DNA of 15,840 nucleotides, from positions 1 to 15,840 of the forward strand of contig JBOGIQ010000117.1 of NCBI GenBank assembly GCA_050742535.1, given 5' to 3'. The stretch comes from Gp6-AA40 sp050742535 (GTDB taxonomy: Bacteria > Acidobacteriota > Vicinamibacteria > Vicinamibacterales > UBA2999). The position numbers and the translations under genes were made by a program. The notes under the pieces are model-generated. The model searched no databases. It saw only the letters and a program-made list of their open reading frames with translations, and was not told the DNA's origin. Positions 7,452 to 15,486 of this stretch are shown in pieces. Numbering within the stretch: position 1 is the first letter of the stretch; each line of letters opens with the position of its first letter.

Positions 7452-7457
7452 ATTATA
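7452..7457 (-). promoter_or_regulatory. Candidate -10 box for the minus-strand operon
   Basis: A perfect TATAAT on the minus strand inside the only AT-rich patch of the 76-bp divergent gap, about 32 nt upstream of the TTG at 7419. No good -35 box is visible at the expected distance, where the palindrome 7470-7487 lies instead. It is therefore a candidate only. Confidence 0.4.
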
Positions 7458-7469
7458 TTTCGTTGTAGT

Positions 7470-7487
7470 GTCCGCCTTCAGGCGGAC
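7470..7487. repeat. Perfect 8-bp-arm palindrome in divergent promoter region
   Basis: GTCCGCCT and AGGCGGAC face each other across TC. The element sits between the divergent methyltransferase and aldehyde dehydrogenase genes, 8 bp before the latter's ATG. It could be an operator, a leader hairpin hiding the AGGCGG that resembles a ribosome-binding site, or a copy of a dispersed intergenic palindrome. Confidence 0.65.
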
Positions 7488-7495
7488 CTCCACGC

Positions 7496-8992
7496 ATGAC
7501 CACCACTTCAACCCTCACGCGATATCGCATGTATGTCGGCGGCGAATGGATCGACGCCGGATCGGGCGACGTCTTCGAGAGCGACAATCCGTATCTTGGT
7601 GAGCCGTGGGCATTAATTCCCCGGGGAACGGCGGCCGACGCCGATCGTGCCGTGCGTGCGGCGCATGCGGCGTTCACCTCCGGCGAGTGGCCGCGGCTGA
7701 CCGCGTCGAAGCGCGGCGCGCTGCTGCGCCGGCTGGCTGACCTCATCACGCAGAGGTCGGCCTCGCTGGCCGAAATCGAGGTTCGCGACAACGGAAAGCT
7801 GTACGCCGAGATGAGCGCCCAGACGGCGTACATGGCGCAGTGGTACCACTACTACGGCGGGCTGGCCGACAAGATCGAGGGCGCGGTTCTGCCGACCGAC
7901 AAGCCGGAAACCTTCAACTACACGCGGTACGAGCCGCTTGGCGTCGTGGTGGCGATCATTCCGTGGAACTCGCCGCTGCTGCTGATGGCGTGGAAGCTCG
8001 CGCCGGCACTCGCCGCCGGCAACACCGTCGTCATCAAGCCGTCCGAGTTCACCTCCGCGTCCGCGCTCGAGTTCATGAAGTTGATCGAGGAGGCCGGCTT
8101 TCCACCAGGTGTCGTCAACGTCGTCACCGGCTTCGGGGCGGACGTGGGCGCCGCGCTCATCGAGCACCCGCTGGTGCGGAAGGTTGCGTTTACCGGGTCC
8201 GACGCCACCGGACAGCGCGTCTACGAAAGCGCCGCACGCGGATTGAAGCGCGTGAGTATGGAGCTCGGCGGCAAGTCGCCGAACATCGTGTTCGAGGACG
8301 CTGATCTGGACAACGCGATCAAGGGCGTCATCTCGGGAATCTTCGCGGCCACCGGTCAGACGTGCATTGCCGGCTCCCGCCTGCTCGTCCAGCAAAGCAT
8401 CCACGATCAGTTCCTGGACAAGCTGGTTTCGTTCGCGAAGGCCGCGAAGATGGGCAACCCGATGGATGCCGGCACGCAGATCGGCCCCGTCACCAACCAG
8501 CCACAGCTCGAGAAGATCCTCAAGTACATCGACATCGCGAAAGGCGAGGGCGCGCGGGCGGTGCTCGGCGGGAGCCGTGCATCGCGTCCCGAATGCGGGA
8601 ACGGATGGTTCGTCGAGCCGACGATCTTCGCCGGCGTCCGCAACAGCATGCGCATCGCGCAGGAGGAAGTCTTCGGCCCCGTCCTGTCGGTCATTCCTTT
8701 CAAGGATGATGAAGAGGCGATCGCCATCGGCAACGACGTCGTCTACGGCCTCGCGGCGGGCGTGTGGACGCAGAACATCCGCCGGGCGCTGACGATGGCG
8801 GAGAAGCTGCAGGCCGGCACCGTCTGGATCAACACTTATCGGGCCGTCAGTTATCTGTCGCCGTTCGGCGGGTACAAACGATCCGGGCTTGGCCGCGAGA
8901 GCGGCCAGGAGATGATCAAGGAATATCTGCAGGTGAAGAGCGTCTGGATTTCGACGGCGACAGACGTTCCTCATCCGTTCATTCAGCGATAA
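7496..8992 (+). CDS. NAD(P)-dependent aldehyde dehydrogenase
   Basis: A 498-residue member of the ALDH superfamily, oxidising an aldehyde to its acid with NAD(P)+. Catalytic features are N158 (IIPWNSP), K181 (VIKPSE), the general base E256 (SMELGGKSPNIVF) and the nucleophile C290 (ATGQTCIAGSR). The coenzyme turn FTGSDATGQRV (about 232-242) and EEVFGPVLSV are also present, and the length is normal. The nearest groups by eye are betaine-aldehyde, semialdehyde and aromatic-aldehyde dehydrogenases; the substrate cannot be fixed. The ATG at 7496 follows AGGCGGA inside a palindrome. The next gene starts 3 bp after the stop, so this is the first gene of a catabolic operon. Confidence 0.95.
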   Translation: MTTTSTLTRYRMYVGGEWIDAGSGDVFESDNPYLGEPWALIPRGTAADADRAVRAAHAAFTSGEWPRLTASKRGALLRRLADLITQRSASLAEIEVRDNGKLYAEMSAQTAYMAQWYHYYGGLADKIEGAVLPTDKPETFNYTRYEPLGVVVAIIPWNSPLLLMAWKLAPALAAGNTVVIKPSEFTSASALEFMKLIEEAGFPPGVVNVVTGFGADVGAALIEHPLVRKVAFTGSDATGQRVYESAARGLKRVSMELGGKSPNIVFEDADLDNAIKGVISGIFAATGQTCIAGSRLLVQQSIHDQFLDKLVSFAKAAKMGNPMDAGTQIGPVTNQPQLEKILKYIDIAKGEGARAVLGGSRASRPECGNGWFVEPTIFAGVRNSMRIAQEEVFGPVLSVIPFKDDEEAIAIGNDVVYGLAAGVWTQNIRRALTMAEKLQAGTVWINTYRAVSYLSPFGGYKRSGLGRESGQEMIKEYLQVKSVWISTATDVPHPFIQR

Positions 8993-8995
8993 CAC

Positions 8996-9886
8996 ATGTC
9001 TCAGACTCTTGGTTTCGTAGGCGTGGGCCGGATGGGTGGCCCTATGGCGGGGCGGCTGCTCGATGCGGGGCACTCGCTCGTGGTGTTCGACACGAACCCG
9101 GCGGTGGTGAAGGCGCTGACCGATCGCGGCGCGGCGAGCGCTTCCTCTGCGGAGGACGTGGCGTCGAAGGCGGAGGTCGTCTTCATCAGCCTTCCGACGC
9201 CGCCGATCGTTCAGGCCGTCAGCCTGGGCGAGAAAGGCATCCTCAACGGAACGCGCGTCAAGACGATGATCGATCTGTCAACGACCGGGCCGAGCGTGGC
9301 CAAGGTCGTCGCGCGGGCGGCGGGGGAGCGCGGCGTGGCCTGGGCGGACTCTCCCGTCAGCGGTGGCGTCACCGGCGCCGCGAAGGGCACGCTGGCGGTG
9401 ATGGTCTCGTGTGCGAAGCCGACATTCGAGGAAATCGATCCGCTGCTGAAGGTATTCGGCAAGACCTTCTACGTCGGGGACAAGCCTGGCCTCGCGCAGA
9501 TTGCCAAGCTGGCGAACAATCTCCTGGCCGCGGCGGCGCTGGTCGTCTCGTCGGAGGCCGTGGCCATGGGCGTCAAAGCGGGTCTGGACGCGAAGGTGCT
9601 GATCGACATCATCAACGCCGGGAGCGGCCGCAACAGCGCCACGCAGGACAAGTTCCCGCGCTCGATCCTTCCGCGGACGTTCGATTTCGGCTTTGCGACC
9701 GGGCTGTCCTACAAGGACGTGCGCCTGTGCGTCGAGGAGTCCGAGTCGCTCGGCGTGCCGATGGTGGCCGGTGCCGCGGTGCGTCAGATGCTGGCTATTA
9801 CACAGGCGAAATACGGCGCCGATTCCGACTTCACGATGGTCGCGAAGGTCGTCGAGGAGTGGGCCGGAGTGGAGATCAAAGGATAA
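8996..9886 (+). CDS. 3-hydroxyisobutyrate dehydrogenase-family oxidoreductase
   Basis: A 296-residue beta-hydroxyacid dehydrogenase that interconverts a beta-hydroxy acid and a semialdehyde, in the manner of 3-hydroxyisobutyrate dehydrogenase or tartronate semialdehyde reductase. The Rossmann signature is GFVGVGRMGGPMAGRLL (6-22); the substrate loop is DSPVSGGVTGAAKGTL (118-133); the catalytic lysine is K171 in AKLANNLL, with N175 helping. GSGRNSATQDKFP follows in the all-helical C-terminal domain. The ATG lies 3 bp after the aldehyde dehydrogenase stop and its own stop is 3 bp before the CMD gene, so the three are surely co-translated. Tight pairing with an aldehyde dehydrogenase suggests consecutive steps on one substrate; direction and substrate are unknown. 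Confidence 0.93.
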   Translation: MSQTLGFVGVGRMGGPMAGRLLDAGHSLVVFDTNPAVVKALTDRGAASASSAEDVASKAEVVFISLPTPPIVQAVSLGEKGILNGTRVKTMIDLSTTGPSVAKVVARAAGERGVAWADSPVSGGVTGAAKGTLAVMVSCAKPTFEEIDPLLKVFGKTFYVGDKPGLAQIAKLANNLLAAAALVVSSEAVAMGVKAGLDAKVLIDIINAGSGRNSATQDKFPRSILPRTFDFGFATGLSYKDVRLCVEESESLGVPMVAGAAVRQMLAITQAKYGADSDFTMVAKVVEEWAGVEIKG

Positions 9887-9889
9887 GAG

Positions 9890-10285
9890 ATGAGCAAAGA
9901 GCTGTTCGATAAAGGATTGGAGATCCGCAAGTCCGTCCTCGGCAAGGAGTTCGTCGAGAACGCCATCAGGAACGCCGACGACTTCAGCATGCCGATGCAG
10001 GAGCTCGCCACCGAGTACTGCTGGGGCTACGTGTGGGGGCGGCCGGGACTGGACAAGCGGACGCGCAGCTTCCTCAACCTGGGGATGATCGCGGCGCTGA
10101 ACCGGCCGCACGAGCTGAAGATCCACGTCAAGGGCGCGCTGCGCAACGGGCTGACGCGGCAGGAGATCTCCGAGGTCTTCCTGCAGGTCGCGATCTACTG
10201 CGGCGTGCCGGCGGGTGTCGATTCCTTCCGCATCGCCCGCGAAGCCTTCGCCGAGTACGACAAGGAGCAGGCGCAGAAGGCCTGA
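9890..10285 (+). CDS. Carboxymuconolactone decarboxylase-family protein (PcaC-like)
   Basis: A 131-residue all-helical CMD-family protein. The segments DFSMPMQELATEYCWGYVWGRPGLDKRTRS, NRPHELKIHVKGALRNGLTRQEI and VAIYCGVPAGVDSF match the PcaC branch, with the conserved histidine H79 in ELKIHV. No CxxC pair is present, so it is not of the AhpD thiol-peroxidase type. PcaC itself decarboxylates 4-carboxymuconolactone in protocatechuate breakdown, but many relatives do other, unknown reactions and no other beta-ketoadipate gene is here. GATAAGAG just before the ATG may act as ribosome-binding site. Third gene of the ALDH/dehydrogenase/CMD operon. Family sure, substrate not. Confidence 0.92.
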   Translation: MSKELFDKGLEIRKSVLGKEFVENAIRNADDFSMPMQELATEYCWGYVWGRPGLDKRTRSFLNLGMIAALNRPHELKIHVKGALRNGLTRQEISEVFLQVAIYCGVPAGVDSFRIAREAFAEYDKEQAQKA

Positions 10286-10291
10286 CATCCG

Positions 10292-12160
10292 GTGCAGTCG
10301 CGTCCCGCGCCGCCTCTCGTCCTGGCGCTGTGGTGGATCGCCGCGTGGGTCGTCACCGTCGCGACCTACCCGTTCACCAACGACCATTTCACTCGTATCA
10401 CCGCGGCGCGGCAGATCGCCCGCTATGGGGAACTTCCGTTCCGGGACTTCCTCGAGCCTGGTTACGTGCTCACCGAGCTGACGTCAGCCGCGGCGCAGCT
10501 GCTTTTTGGTGACAGCCTCGCAGGCGAGATTCTGTTCACGTCGGTGTTTATCGCGACGGGCGCCATGCTCATCGTCGCGCTCGCGGGCAGGTTCACGCCG
10601 TCGAGACTGTCGCTGACGGTGATTGGAATTCTGGTCGTGCTCTCCTGGCCACGCCCGTACGATTTCGACAAGGTCCTGTTTTATCCGCTCGGCATCCTGC
10701 TGTGCTGGCGGTATGCAGACCGGCCCTCTCCGCGTCACCTGTGGCTGCTGGCGGCGTGCGCCGTCGTCGCCGGCATGTTCCGCTACGACAACGGGCTGTT
10801 CGTCCTTGCCGCGGGCATCACCGCGGTTGCCGTGACCCACTGGCGGGACCGTCCGTTCGTGTACCGCCGGCTCGCGCTCCTCCTTGGAGCCTCCGCCATG
10901 TGCGCGATTCCGTATCTGGTCTTCCTGCAGACGACCGCCGGAATCACCGCCGCGGTCGATCAGGTGGTGACCTACGCGCGGCGCGAGGGTACGCGTACCG
11001 CGTTGACACGGCTGCCGCCCCCTGTCCCGTCTGAAGTGAAGTTTGTGTACGCGCCGGACACTGTTCAGGTGCGTTGGGTTGAACTGACCGAGGCCGAGAG
11101 GTCGCGGCTGGAGACGAGGTACACGCTGCACGATGGCGTGCCCCAGGGCGAGACGTCGGCGCGAACCTGGCTCTATGAGGTGGACAACGCGTCGCGTGCG
11201 AATCTGCGTGCGTTGATCGACGATCCGAACGTCGCCGACACCCACCTGGTCGACCGCTCGACCGCCCGCCTCGTGCGCGAAGGGCCGTGGCTGCACCGAA
11301 CTTACCGGCAGATCCCGGTCATTGGCCACTGGACGATGACCTGGAGCGCGGAGGACATCGCGAATTCGTTGTATTGGGTGTTCGTGGCCGTGCCGATCGC
11401 AGCCATCGTGACCCTGTGGCGGCGTGTGTCGGACACCGTGGAGCGCGCACAGGTATTGAGCGCCGTCGTCATGTCGCTGTTCGTCCTCGTGTTCATCCTG
11501 CGTGAGCCGATCGTCGCGCGGATGAGCGGGGCGGCGGCACCGCTTCTCGTGCTATGCGCGTGGCTGTGGCGGCGTGTGCACCGCAGCTCGCTTGCCCGGG
11601 CGGTCGCAGTGACAGTGGTGCTGACGGCTGCCCTTGTGACCGGATCGAGCCGGACGGCGGTTTATGCTGCACGCAATGTGCTGTCGATTCCTGCCACGCT
11701 GGCACAGGCAGCCTCGTCGCCACCGCCGCCGGTGTTTCTGCCGCGCACACCGGTGCTTCCGGTCATTGAATACGTCCGCCGGTGCACGCGACCCGACGAT
11801 CGTGTGTATGCAGGCTGGTTCGTGGCCGAGTTGTATTACTTCAGCCAGCGCCGCTTCGCTGGAGGCATCGTGGCGACGTGGGGTCACCACTGGTCGGAGC
11901 CAGGGAATCAGCGGCGCATCATCGACAAGATGAAGGCCGAGCCGGTCCCGATCGTCATTCTGCAGTATGAGGATACGGACTTCCGCGAGACGTACGTGGA
12001 CCTCGAGTCCTATCTGCGCGCCAACTATCGCGCCTGGGGACCGACCAGGCTCGGCTGGCTGGAGGGACCTCAGTACACGGTGTTGACCAAAAACGGCGTT
12101 GCGCCGGTTCGAATGGATCCGGTGTCGTCGATGCCCTGTTTTGCGCCCGCCGGGGGCTGA
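10292..12160 (+). CDS. Polytopic membrane protein, GT-C glycosyltransferase-like
   Basis: A 622-residue membrane protein. About ten helices are visible, in two blocks (roughly residues 8-26 and 76-222, then 356-460). The first outer loop reads TNDHFTRITAARQIARYGELPFRDFLEPGY, the acidic start plus 'G-x-x-PFRDF' layout of GT-C sugar transferases such as the PMT/ArnT-like group, which use lipid-linked sugars at the outer membrane face. Between the helix blocks lies a soluble insert of about 130 residues (225-355), and the C-terminus (about 470-622) is a soluble domain. The start is GTG, 6 bp after the CMD stop, so it may belong to the same transcript, although a link to catabolism is not obvious. 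The glycosyltransferase role is inference. Confidence 0.6.
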   Translation: MQSRPAPPLVLALWWIAAWVVTVATYPFTNDHFTRITAARQIARYGELPFRDFLEPGYVLTELTSAAAQLLFGDSLAGEILFTSVFIATGAMLIVALAGRFTPSRLSLTVIGILVVLSWPRPYDFDKVLFYPLGILLCWRYADRPSPRHLWLLAACAVVAGMFRYDNGLFVLAAGITAVAVTHWRDRPFVYRRLALLLGASAMCAIPYLVFLQTTAGITAAVDQVVTYARREGTRTALTRLPPPVPSEVKFVYAPDTVQVRWVELTEAERSRLETRYTLHDGVPQGETSARTWLYEVDNASRANLRALIDDPNVADTHLVDRSTARLVREGPWLHRTYRQIPVIGHWTMTWSAEDIANSLYWVFVAVPIAAIVTLWRRVSDTVERAQVLSAVVMSLFVLVFILREPIVARMSGAAAPLLVLCAWLWRRVHRSSLARAVAVTVVLTAALVTGSSRTAVYAARNVLSIPATLAQAASSPPPPVFLPRTPVLPVIEYVRRCTRPDDRVYAGWFVAELYYFSQRRFAGGIVATWGHHWSEPGNQRRIIDKMKAEPVPIVILQYEDTDFRETYVDLESYLRANYRAWGPTRLGWLEGPQYTVLTKNGVAPVRMDPVSSMPCFAPAGG

Positions 12161-12209
12161 TCGTTCGGAGTTGACCGGCGGCGGCACACGCCCGTATCCT
12201 CGCGCGGCT

Positions 12210-13625
12210 ATGCTCGCGGCTCGCGTCATCGGGCCCTTTCTCCTGGGCGCGGTGATTGCGCTCATCCCGGCGCCCGCGGGCCTGGCCCCGGCCGCCTGGT
12301 ACTACTTCGCCCTGTTCGTTGCCGTCATCACGCTGATCATCACCGAGCCGATCCCGGCGGCGGCGATCGGTCTCGGCGGCGTCACCGCCGCCGCCCTGCT
12401 CGGCCTCGTCCGCGACACGCCGGCGGCCTCAGCGCAATGGGCGCTCAGCGGGTTCGGCAACACCATCGTCTGGCTGATCTTCGCCGCGTTCATGTTCACC
12501 GTCGGCTACGCGCAGACGGGACTCGGGCGCCGCGTGGCACTGCACCTGGTGCGCCTGCTCGGGCATCGGACGCTTGGACTCGGCTATGCCGTCGCGCTTG
12601 CCGATCTCGTCTTCGCGCCGTTCACGCCGTCGGCAACGGCGCGCAGCGCGGGCACGATCTATCCGGTCGTCTGCCACATCCCGCAGCTGTACGGCTCGCG
12701 GCCGGATGACGGAACGGCGCGCGTGATGGGCGCCTACCTCCTCTACACGGCGCTCGCCGTGAGCTTCGTCACCAGCAGCATGTTCATCACCGCCCTGGCA
12801 CCCAACGCGCTGGCCATTACCATCATCGAAAAGACCGCAGGCGTACGCGTCTCGTGGCTGCAGTGGTTCGTGGGCTTCGCACCCGTCGGCTTCGCTCTGC
12901 TGCTGCTGACGCCGCTCGTGCTGTACCTCGTTTATCCGCCGTCGATCCGCGCGGCCCCGGAAGTACCGCGGTGGGCCGCTGATCAGCTGCGCGCGATGGG
13001 GCCGATGTCGCGGCGCGAGCTGGTGCTGTTCGTGTTGATCGGATCGGCGCTGGCACTGTGGATTGGCGCGACGGACTACATCGATCCTGCGTTGACCGCG
13101 GTCCTGATCGTCCTGCTGATGGTCGTGTCCGGCGTCGTGTCCTGGGACGATGTGATCGGTCAGAAGGAGGCCTGGAACGTATTGATCTGGTTCGGCACGC
13201 TGGTGACGCTGGCGGGCGGGCTGGCGGAAACGGGATTTGTCGGCTGGCTGGCGAAGGCGACCGCGCCGGCGTTCACGTCGATGAGCCTTGGCGCCGCGAT
13301 AGCGGCGCTGGTCGGGACCTTCTTCGTCCTCCACTATTTCTTCGCGAGCATTACCGCGCACACGGCAACGCTGCTTCCCGTGTTCCTTGGCGTGGCGATC
13401 ACCATCACCGCGCTCTCGCCGGCACGGTGGTCACTGCTTCTGGGATACCCGCTCGGATTGATGGGCGTCCTGACGTTCTACGCGTCAGGCCAGAGCGTCA
13501 TCTACTACGCCAGCGGATACATCAGCCGCCGCGACTTCTGGGTGCTGGGCCTCGTCATGGGCGTCATGTTCATCGGGGTGTACCTGCTTCTGATCACGCC
13601 ATGGCTCGAGTTTCTGAACTACTGA
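12210..13625 (+). CDS. DASS-family (SLC13/CitT-like) anion transporter
   Basis: A 471-residue transporter of the divalent anion:Na+ symporter family, importing or exchanging di- or tricarboxylates. About 11 hydrophobic segments span the chain in two halves. The first half carries FAPFTPSATARSAGTIYPV (about 135-153), the second HYFFASITAHTATLLPVFL (about 375-393), the pair of substrate/sodium hairpins; the CitT/TtdT antiporter branch fits best. The position usually reading SNT is S141-A142-T143, and the second is S380-I381-T382. The ATG at 12210 follows a 49-bp gap and has no clear Shine-Dalgarno; an in-frame ATG at 12099 inside the previous gene would add a hydrophilic leader and is rejected. 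It overlaps the DUF418 gene by 25 bp. Confidence 0.88.
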   Translation: MLAARVIGPFLLGAVIALIPAPAGLAPAAWYYFALFVAVITLIITEPIPAAAIGLGGVTAAALLGLVRDTPAASAQWALSGFGNTIVWLIFAAFMFTVGYAQTGLGRRVALHLVRLLGHRTLGLGYAVALADLVFAPFTPSATARSAGTIYPVVCHIPQLYGSRPDDGTARVMGAYLLYTALAVSFVTSSMFITALAPNALAITIIEKTAGVRVSWLQWFVGFAPVGFALLLLTPLVLYLVYPPSIRAAPEVPRWAADQLRAMGPMSRRELVLFVLIGSALALWIGATDYIDPALTAVLIVLLMVVSGVVSWDDVIGQKEAWNVLIWFGTLVTLAGGLAETGFVGWLAKATAPAFTSMSLGAAIAALVGTFFVLHYFFASITAHTATLLPVFLGVAITITALSPARWSLLLGYPLGLMGVLTFYASGQSVIYYASGYISRRDFWVLGLVMGVMFIGVYLLLITPWLEFLNY

Positions 13626-14851
13626 CGCCTCCGTCCGCCGACGCCGGGCGCCTGCAGGCCCTCGACATCATTCGCGGCGCCGCGGTGCTCGGCATTCTTC
13701 TCGTGAACATGCAGCTGTTCGCGATGCCGAACGCGGCCACTGCCAACCCGTACGCGCTTGGACAGCCGTCATTCAGCGACCTCGCTGTGTGGTCCGTCAT
13801 CGAGGTGCTCGCGGAAAGCAAGTTCATCACGATCTTTTCCATGCTGTTCGGCGCCGGCGTTGTGCTGATGACGAGCCGTGTCGAGCAACGCGGGTTGCGT
13901 CCCGCCCGCCTGCACTACCGTCGGATGTTCTGGCTGCTTGTCTTCGGCCTCGTTCACGCGTACCTGCTGTGGCACGGCGACATCCTGGTTGCCTATGCCA
14001 TCTGCGGAATGCTCGTGTATCCCGCTCGTCGGCTGTCGGCGCGGACGCTCGCGGTTGTCGGCGTGTTCCTGATGGGCGTGGCGATGGCAAGCGCGCTGAC
14101 AGCCGGAGTCAGCTGGCCGTACTTTCCCGACGAGTTGAAGGCGGAGTGGCAAAGCTACTGGCAGCCGTCGCCTGGCGATGTTGCCGACGAGACGGCTGCG
14201 TTCAAGGGAGGCTGGCTGGCGCAGCAATCCTGGCGCTCGAGCTACTCCGCGGAGTTCCACCTGCAGGACTTCATCGCGTGGGACCTCTGGCGCCTGTCCG
14301 GTTTGATGCTGCTTGGCATGGCGCTTCTCAAGTGGGACGTCCTGACTGGCAGGAAGACACGGGGCCAATACGCCGCCCTGACCGCGATGGGGCTCGCCAC
14401 CGGGCTGCCGCTCGCGGCACTGGGACTCTCACGGTTACATACGGCTGGCTGGCGGCTGCCCGAGGCTGTCTTCTTTGCGCCGCAGTGGAATTACTGGGGC
14501 AGCCTTCTGGCAGCGCTCGGTTACATCGGGTTGCTGATTACGATCTGGCGGGCCGGCGTCGCGCGGGGACTGACATCGCGGCTCGCCGCAGTCGGCCGAA
14601 CCGCGTTCAGCTGCTACATCCTCGAGACGCTCATCTGCACGGCCATCTTCTACGGCCATGGCCTGGGACTGTTCGGAAGCGTCGATCGGCTGCGGCAGCT
14701 GATCCTCACCGTGGCGGTGTGGTTCGTGCTGCTGCTTCTGGCGCCGCTGTGGCTGCGGCGGTTCGATTACGGTCCGCTCGAGTGGCTCTGGCGAACGCTC
14801 ACCTATGGACGCGTCGCGCCTGCTATCGCCCTTTGTACTCCGCGTCGGTGA
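13601..14851 (+). CDS. DUF418-family integral membrane protein
   Basis: A 416-residue polytopic membrane protein of the YeiB/DUF418 group. The family N-terminus RLQALDIIRGAAVLGILLVNM is clear (about 18-38), FSMLFGAGVVLM follows, and the C-terminal block AVGRTAFSCYILETLICTAIFYGHGLGLFG matches the DUF418 domain proper. The function is unknown; the fold resembles membrane acyltransferases and heparan N-acetyltransferase-like proteins. The frame stays open far upstream inside the transporter gene, but the conserved N-terminus sets the start at the ATG 13601, a 25-bp overlap with the transporter. Its 3' end overlaps the convergent cupin gene by 29 bp. Confidence 0.88.
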   Translation: MARVSELLTPPSADAGRLQALDIIRGAAVLGILLVNMQLFAMPNAATANPYALGQPSFSDLAVWSVIEVLAESKFITIFSMLFGAGVVLMTSRVEQRGLRPARLHYRRMFWLLVFGLVHAYLLWHGDILVAYAICGMLVYPARRLSARTLAVVGVFLMGVAMASALTAGVSWPYFPDELKAEWQSYWQPSPGDVADETAAFKGGWLAQQSWRSSYSAEFHLQDFIAWDLWRLSGLMLLGMALLKWDVLTGRKTRGQYAALTAMGLATGLPLAALGLSRLHTAGWRLPEAVFFAPQWNYWGSLLAALGYIGLLITIWRAGVARGLTSRLAAVGRTAFSCYILETLICTAIFYGHGLGLFGSVDRLRQLILTVAVWFVLLLLAPLWLRRFDYGPLEWLWRTLTYGRVAPAIALCTPRR

Positions 14852-15287
14852 CCGGCTTCTGCCATTCGAGCTTGCCCGCGTAGACGCTGAATTGCAATGC
14901 GGCCTGGTCCGGCGCGGCGCCGTGCCAATGCGGGACGTTCGCCTTCGTCAGCACCGGCTGTCCCATCGGCAGCTCCTTGACCGCGTCGCCCTGTTCCTGC
15001 CAGCGCCCGCGTCCTTCCTCGATCAGCAGAATCTGCGGCGCGGTGTGGACGTGCCAGTTCGTGCGCGCGCCCGCCTCGAAGCGGATCCGCGACATGTTCG
15101 TCCCCTCGGTCGGCTGAATCGCGACGGTGCCGGTGAAATTCGCCGCGAAGTTTCCGCGCCCGCCGGCGGCGCCGGCGCCCTGACCGCGCTGCGCGTCCTG
15201 CTGTGCGGCGCCGGCGACGGCAGCCACTGACACGAGTGCCGCGGCGAGCGACAACCTGCTGCGGACCGACCATCGGCGTGACGACAT
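14823..15287 (-). CDS. Exported single-domain cupin protein
   Basis: A 154-residue small beta-barrel protein with a Sec-type signal peptide: basic MSSRRWSVRSR, hydrophobic core to about residue 27, likely cleavage after AGA. A glycine/glutamine-rich linker (about 29-48) precedes the cupin. Motif 1 is NWHVHTAPQILLIEEGRG with metal ligands H79 and H81 (Q85 in the third place), motif 2 PVLTKANVPHWHGA with H120 and H122, so a metal site is probable. Similar cupins are often annotated as quercetin-dioxygenase-like and occur near CMD-family proteins, but the reaction is unknown. A near-perfect ribosome-binding site sets the start. It is a single gene on the opposite strand, its end overlapping DUF418. 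Confidence 0.9.
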   Translation of the reverse strand: MSSRRWSVRSRLSLAAALVSVAAVAGAAQQDAQRGQGAGAAGGRGNFAANFTGTVAIQPTEGTNMSRIRFEAGARTNWHVHTAPQILLIEEGRGRWQEQGDAVKELPMGQPVLTKANVPHWHGAAPDQAALQFSVYAGKLEWQKPVTDAEYKGR

Positions 15288-15290
15288 GTG

Positions 15291-15298
15291 ACCTCCTT
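15291..15298 (-). promoter_or_regulatory. Strong Shine-Dalgarno of the cupin gene
   Basis: AAGGAGGT on the minus strand, 3 nt before the ATG at 15287. It is the best ribosome-binding site in the window and fixes the cupin start. Confidence 0.8.
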
Positions 15299-15486
15299 CG
15301 CGCCCGGGCGTCTCGCTGACGCCTGGCGCCGGCGCCTATCGTATGGCGAAACTCGGGTCCCCGATGGTGCGACACCGGAGAATCAATCCAGCGCGCGAAT
15401 TATGGATCAGCTAGGTCGCGGTCCGCGGATGTCCCACTCCACAGTGAAGCTCTGGCACAATCTGCAATCCTGAGCGGGAAGGCCAT

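Noticed and set aside
12099..12209. Earlier start for the anion transporter
   Set aside because: It would overlap the end of the previous gene and add a hydrophilic, non-conserved leader before the first membrane helix.
15451..15466. Sigma-54-like promoter (TGGCAC then GC) before the PAS gene
   Set aside because: The GG and GC elements are separated by 8 nt instead of the required 10, and the TT before GC is missing.
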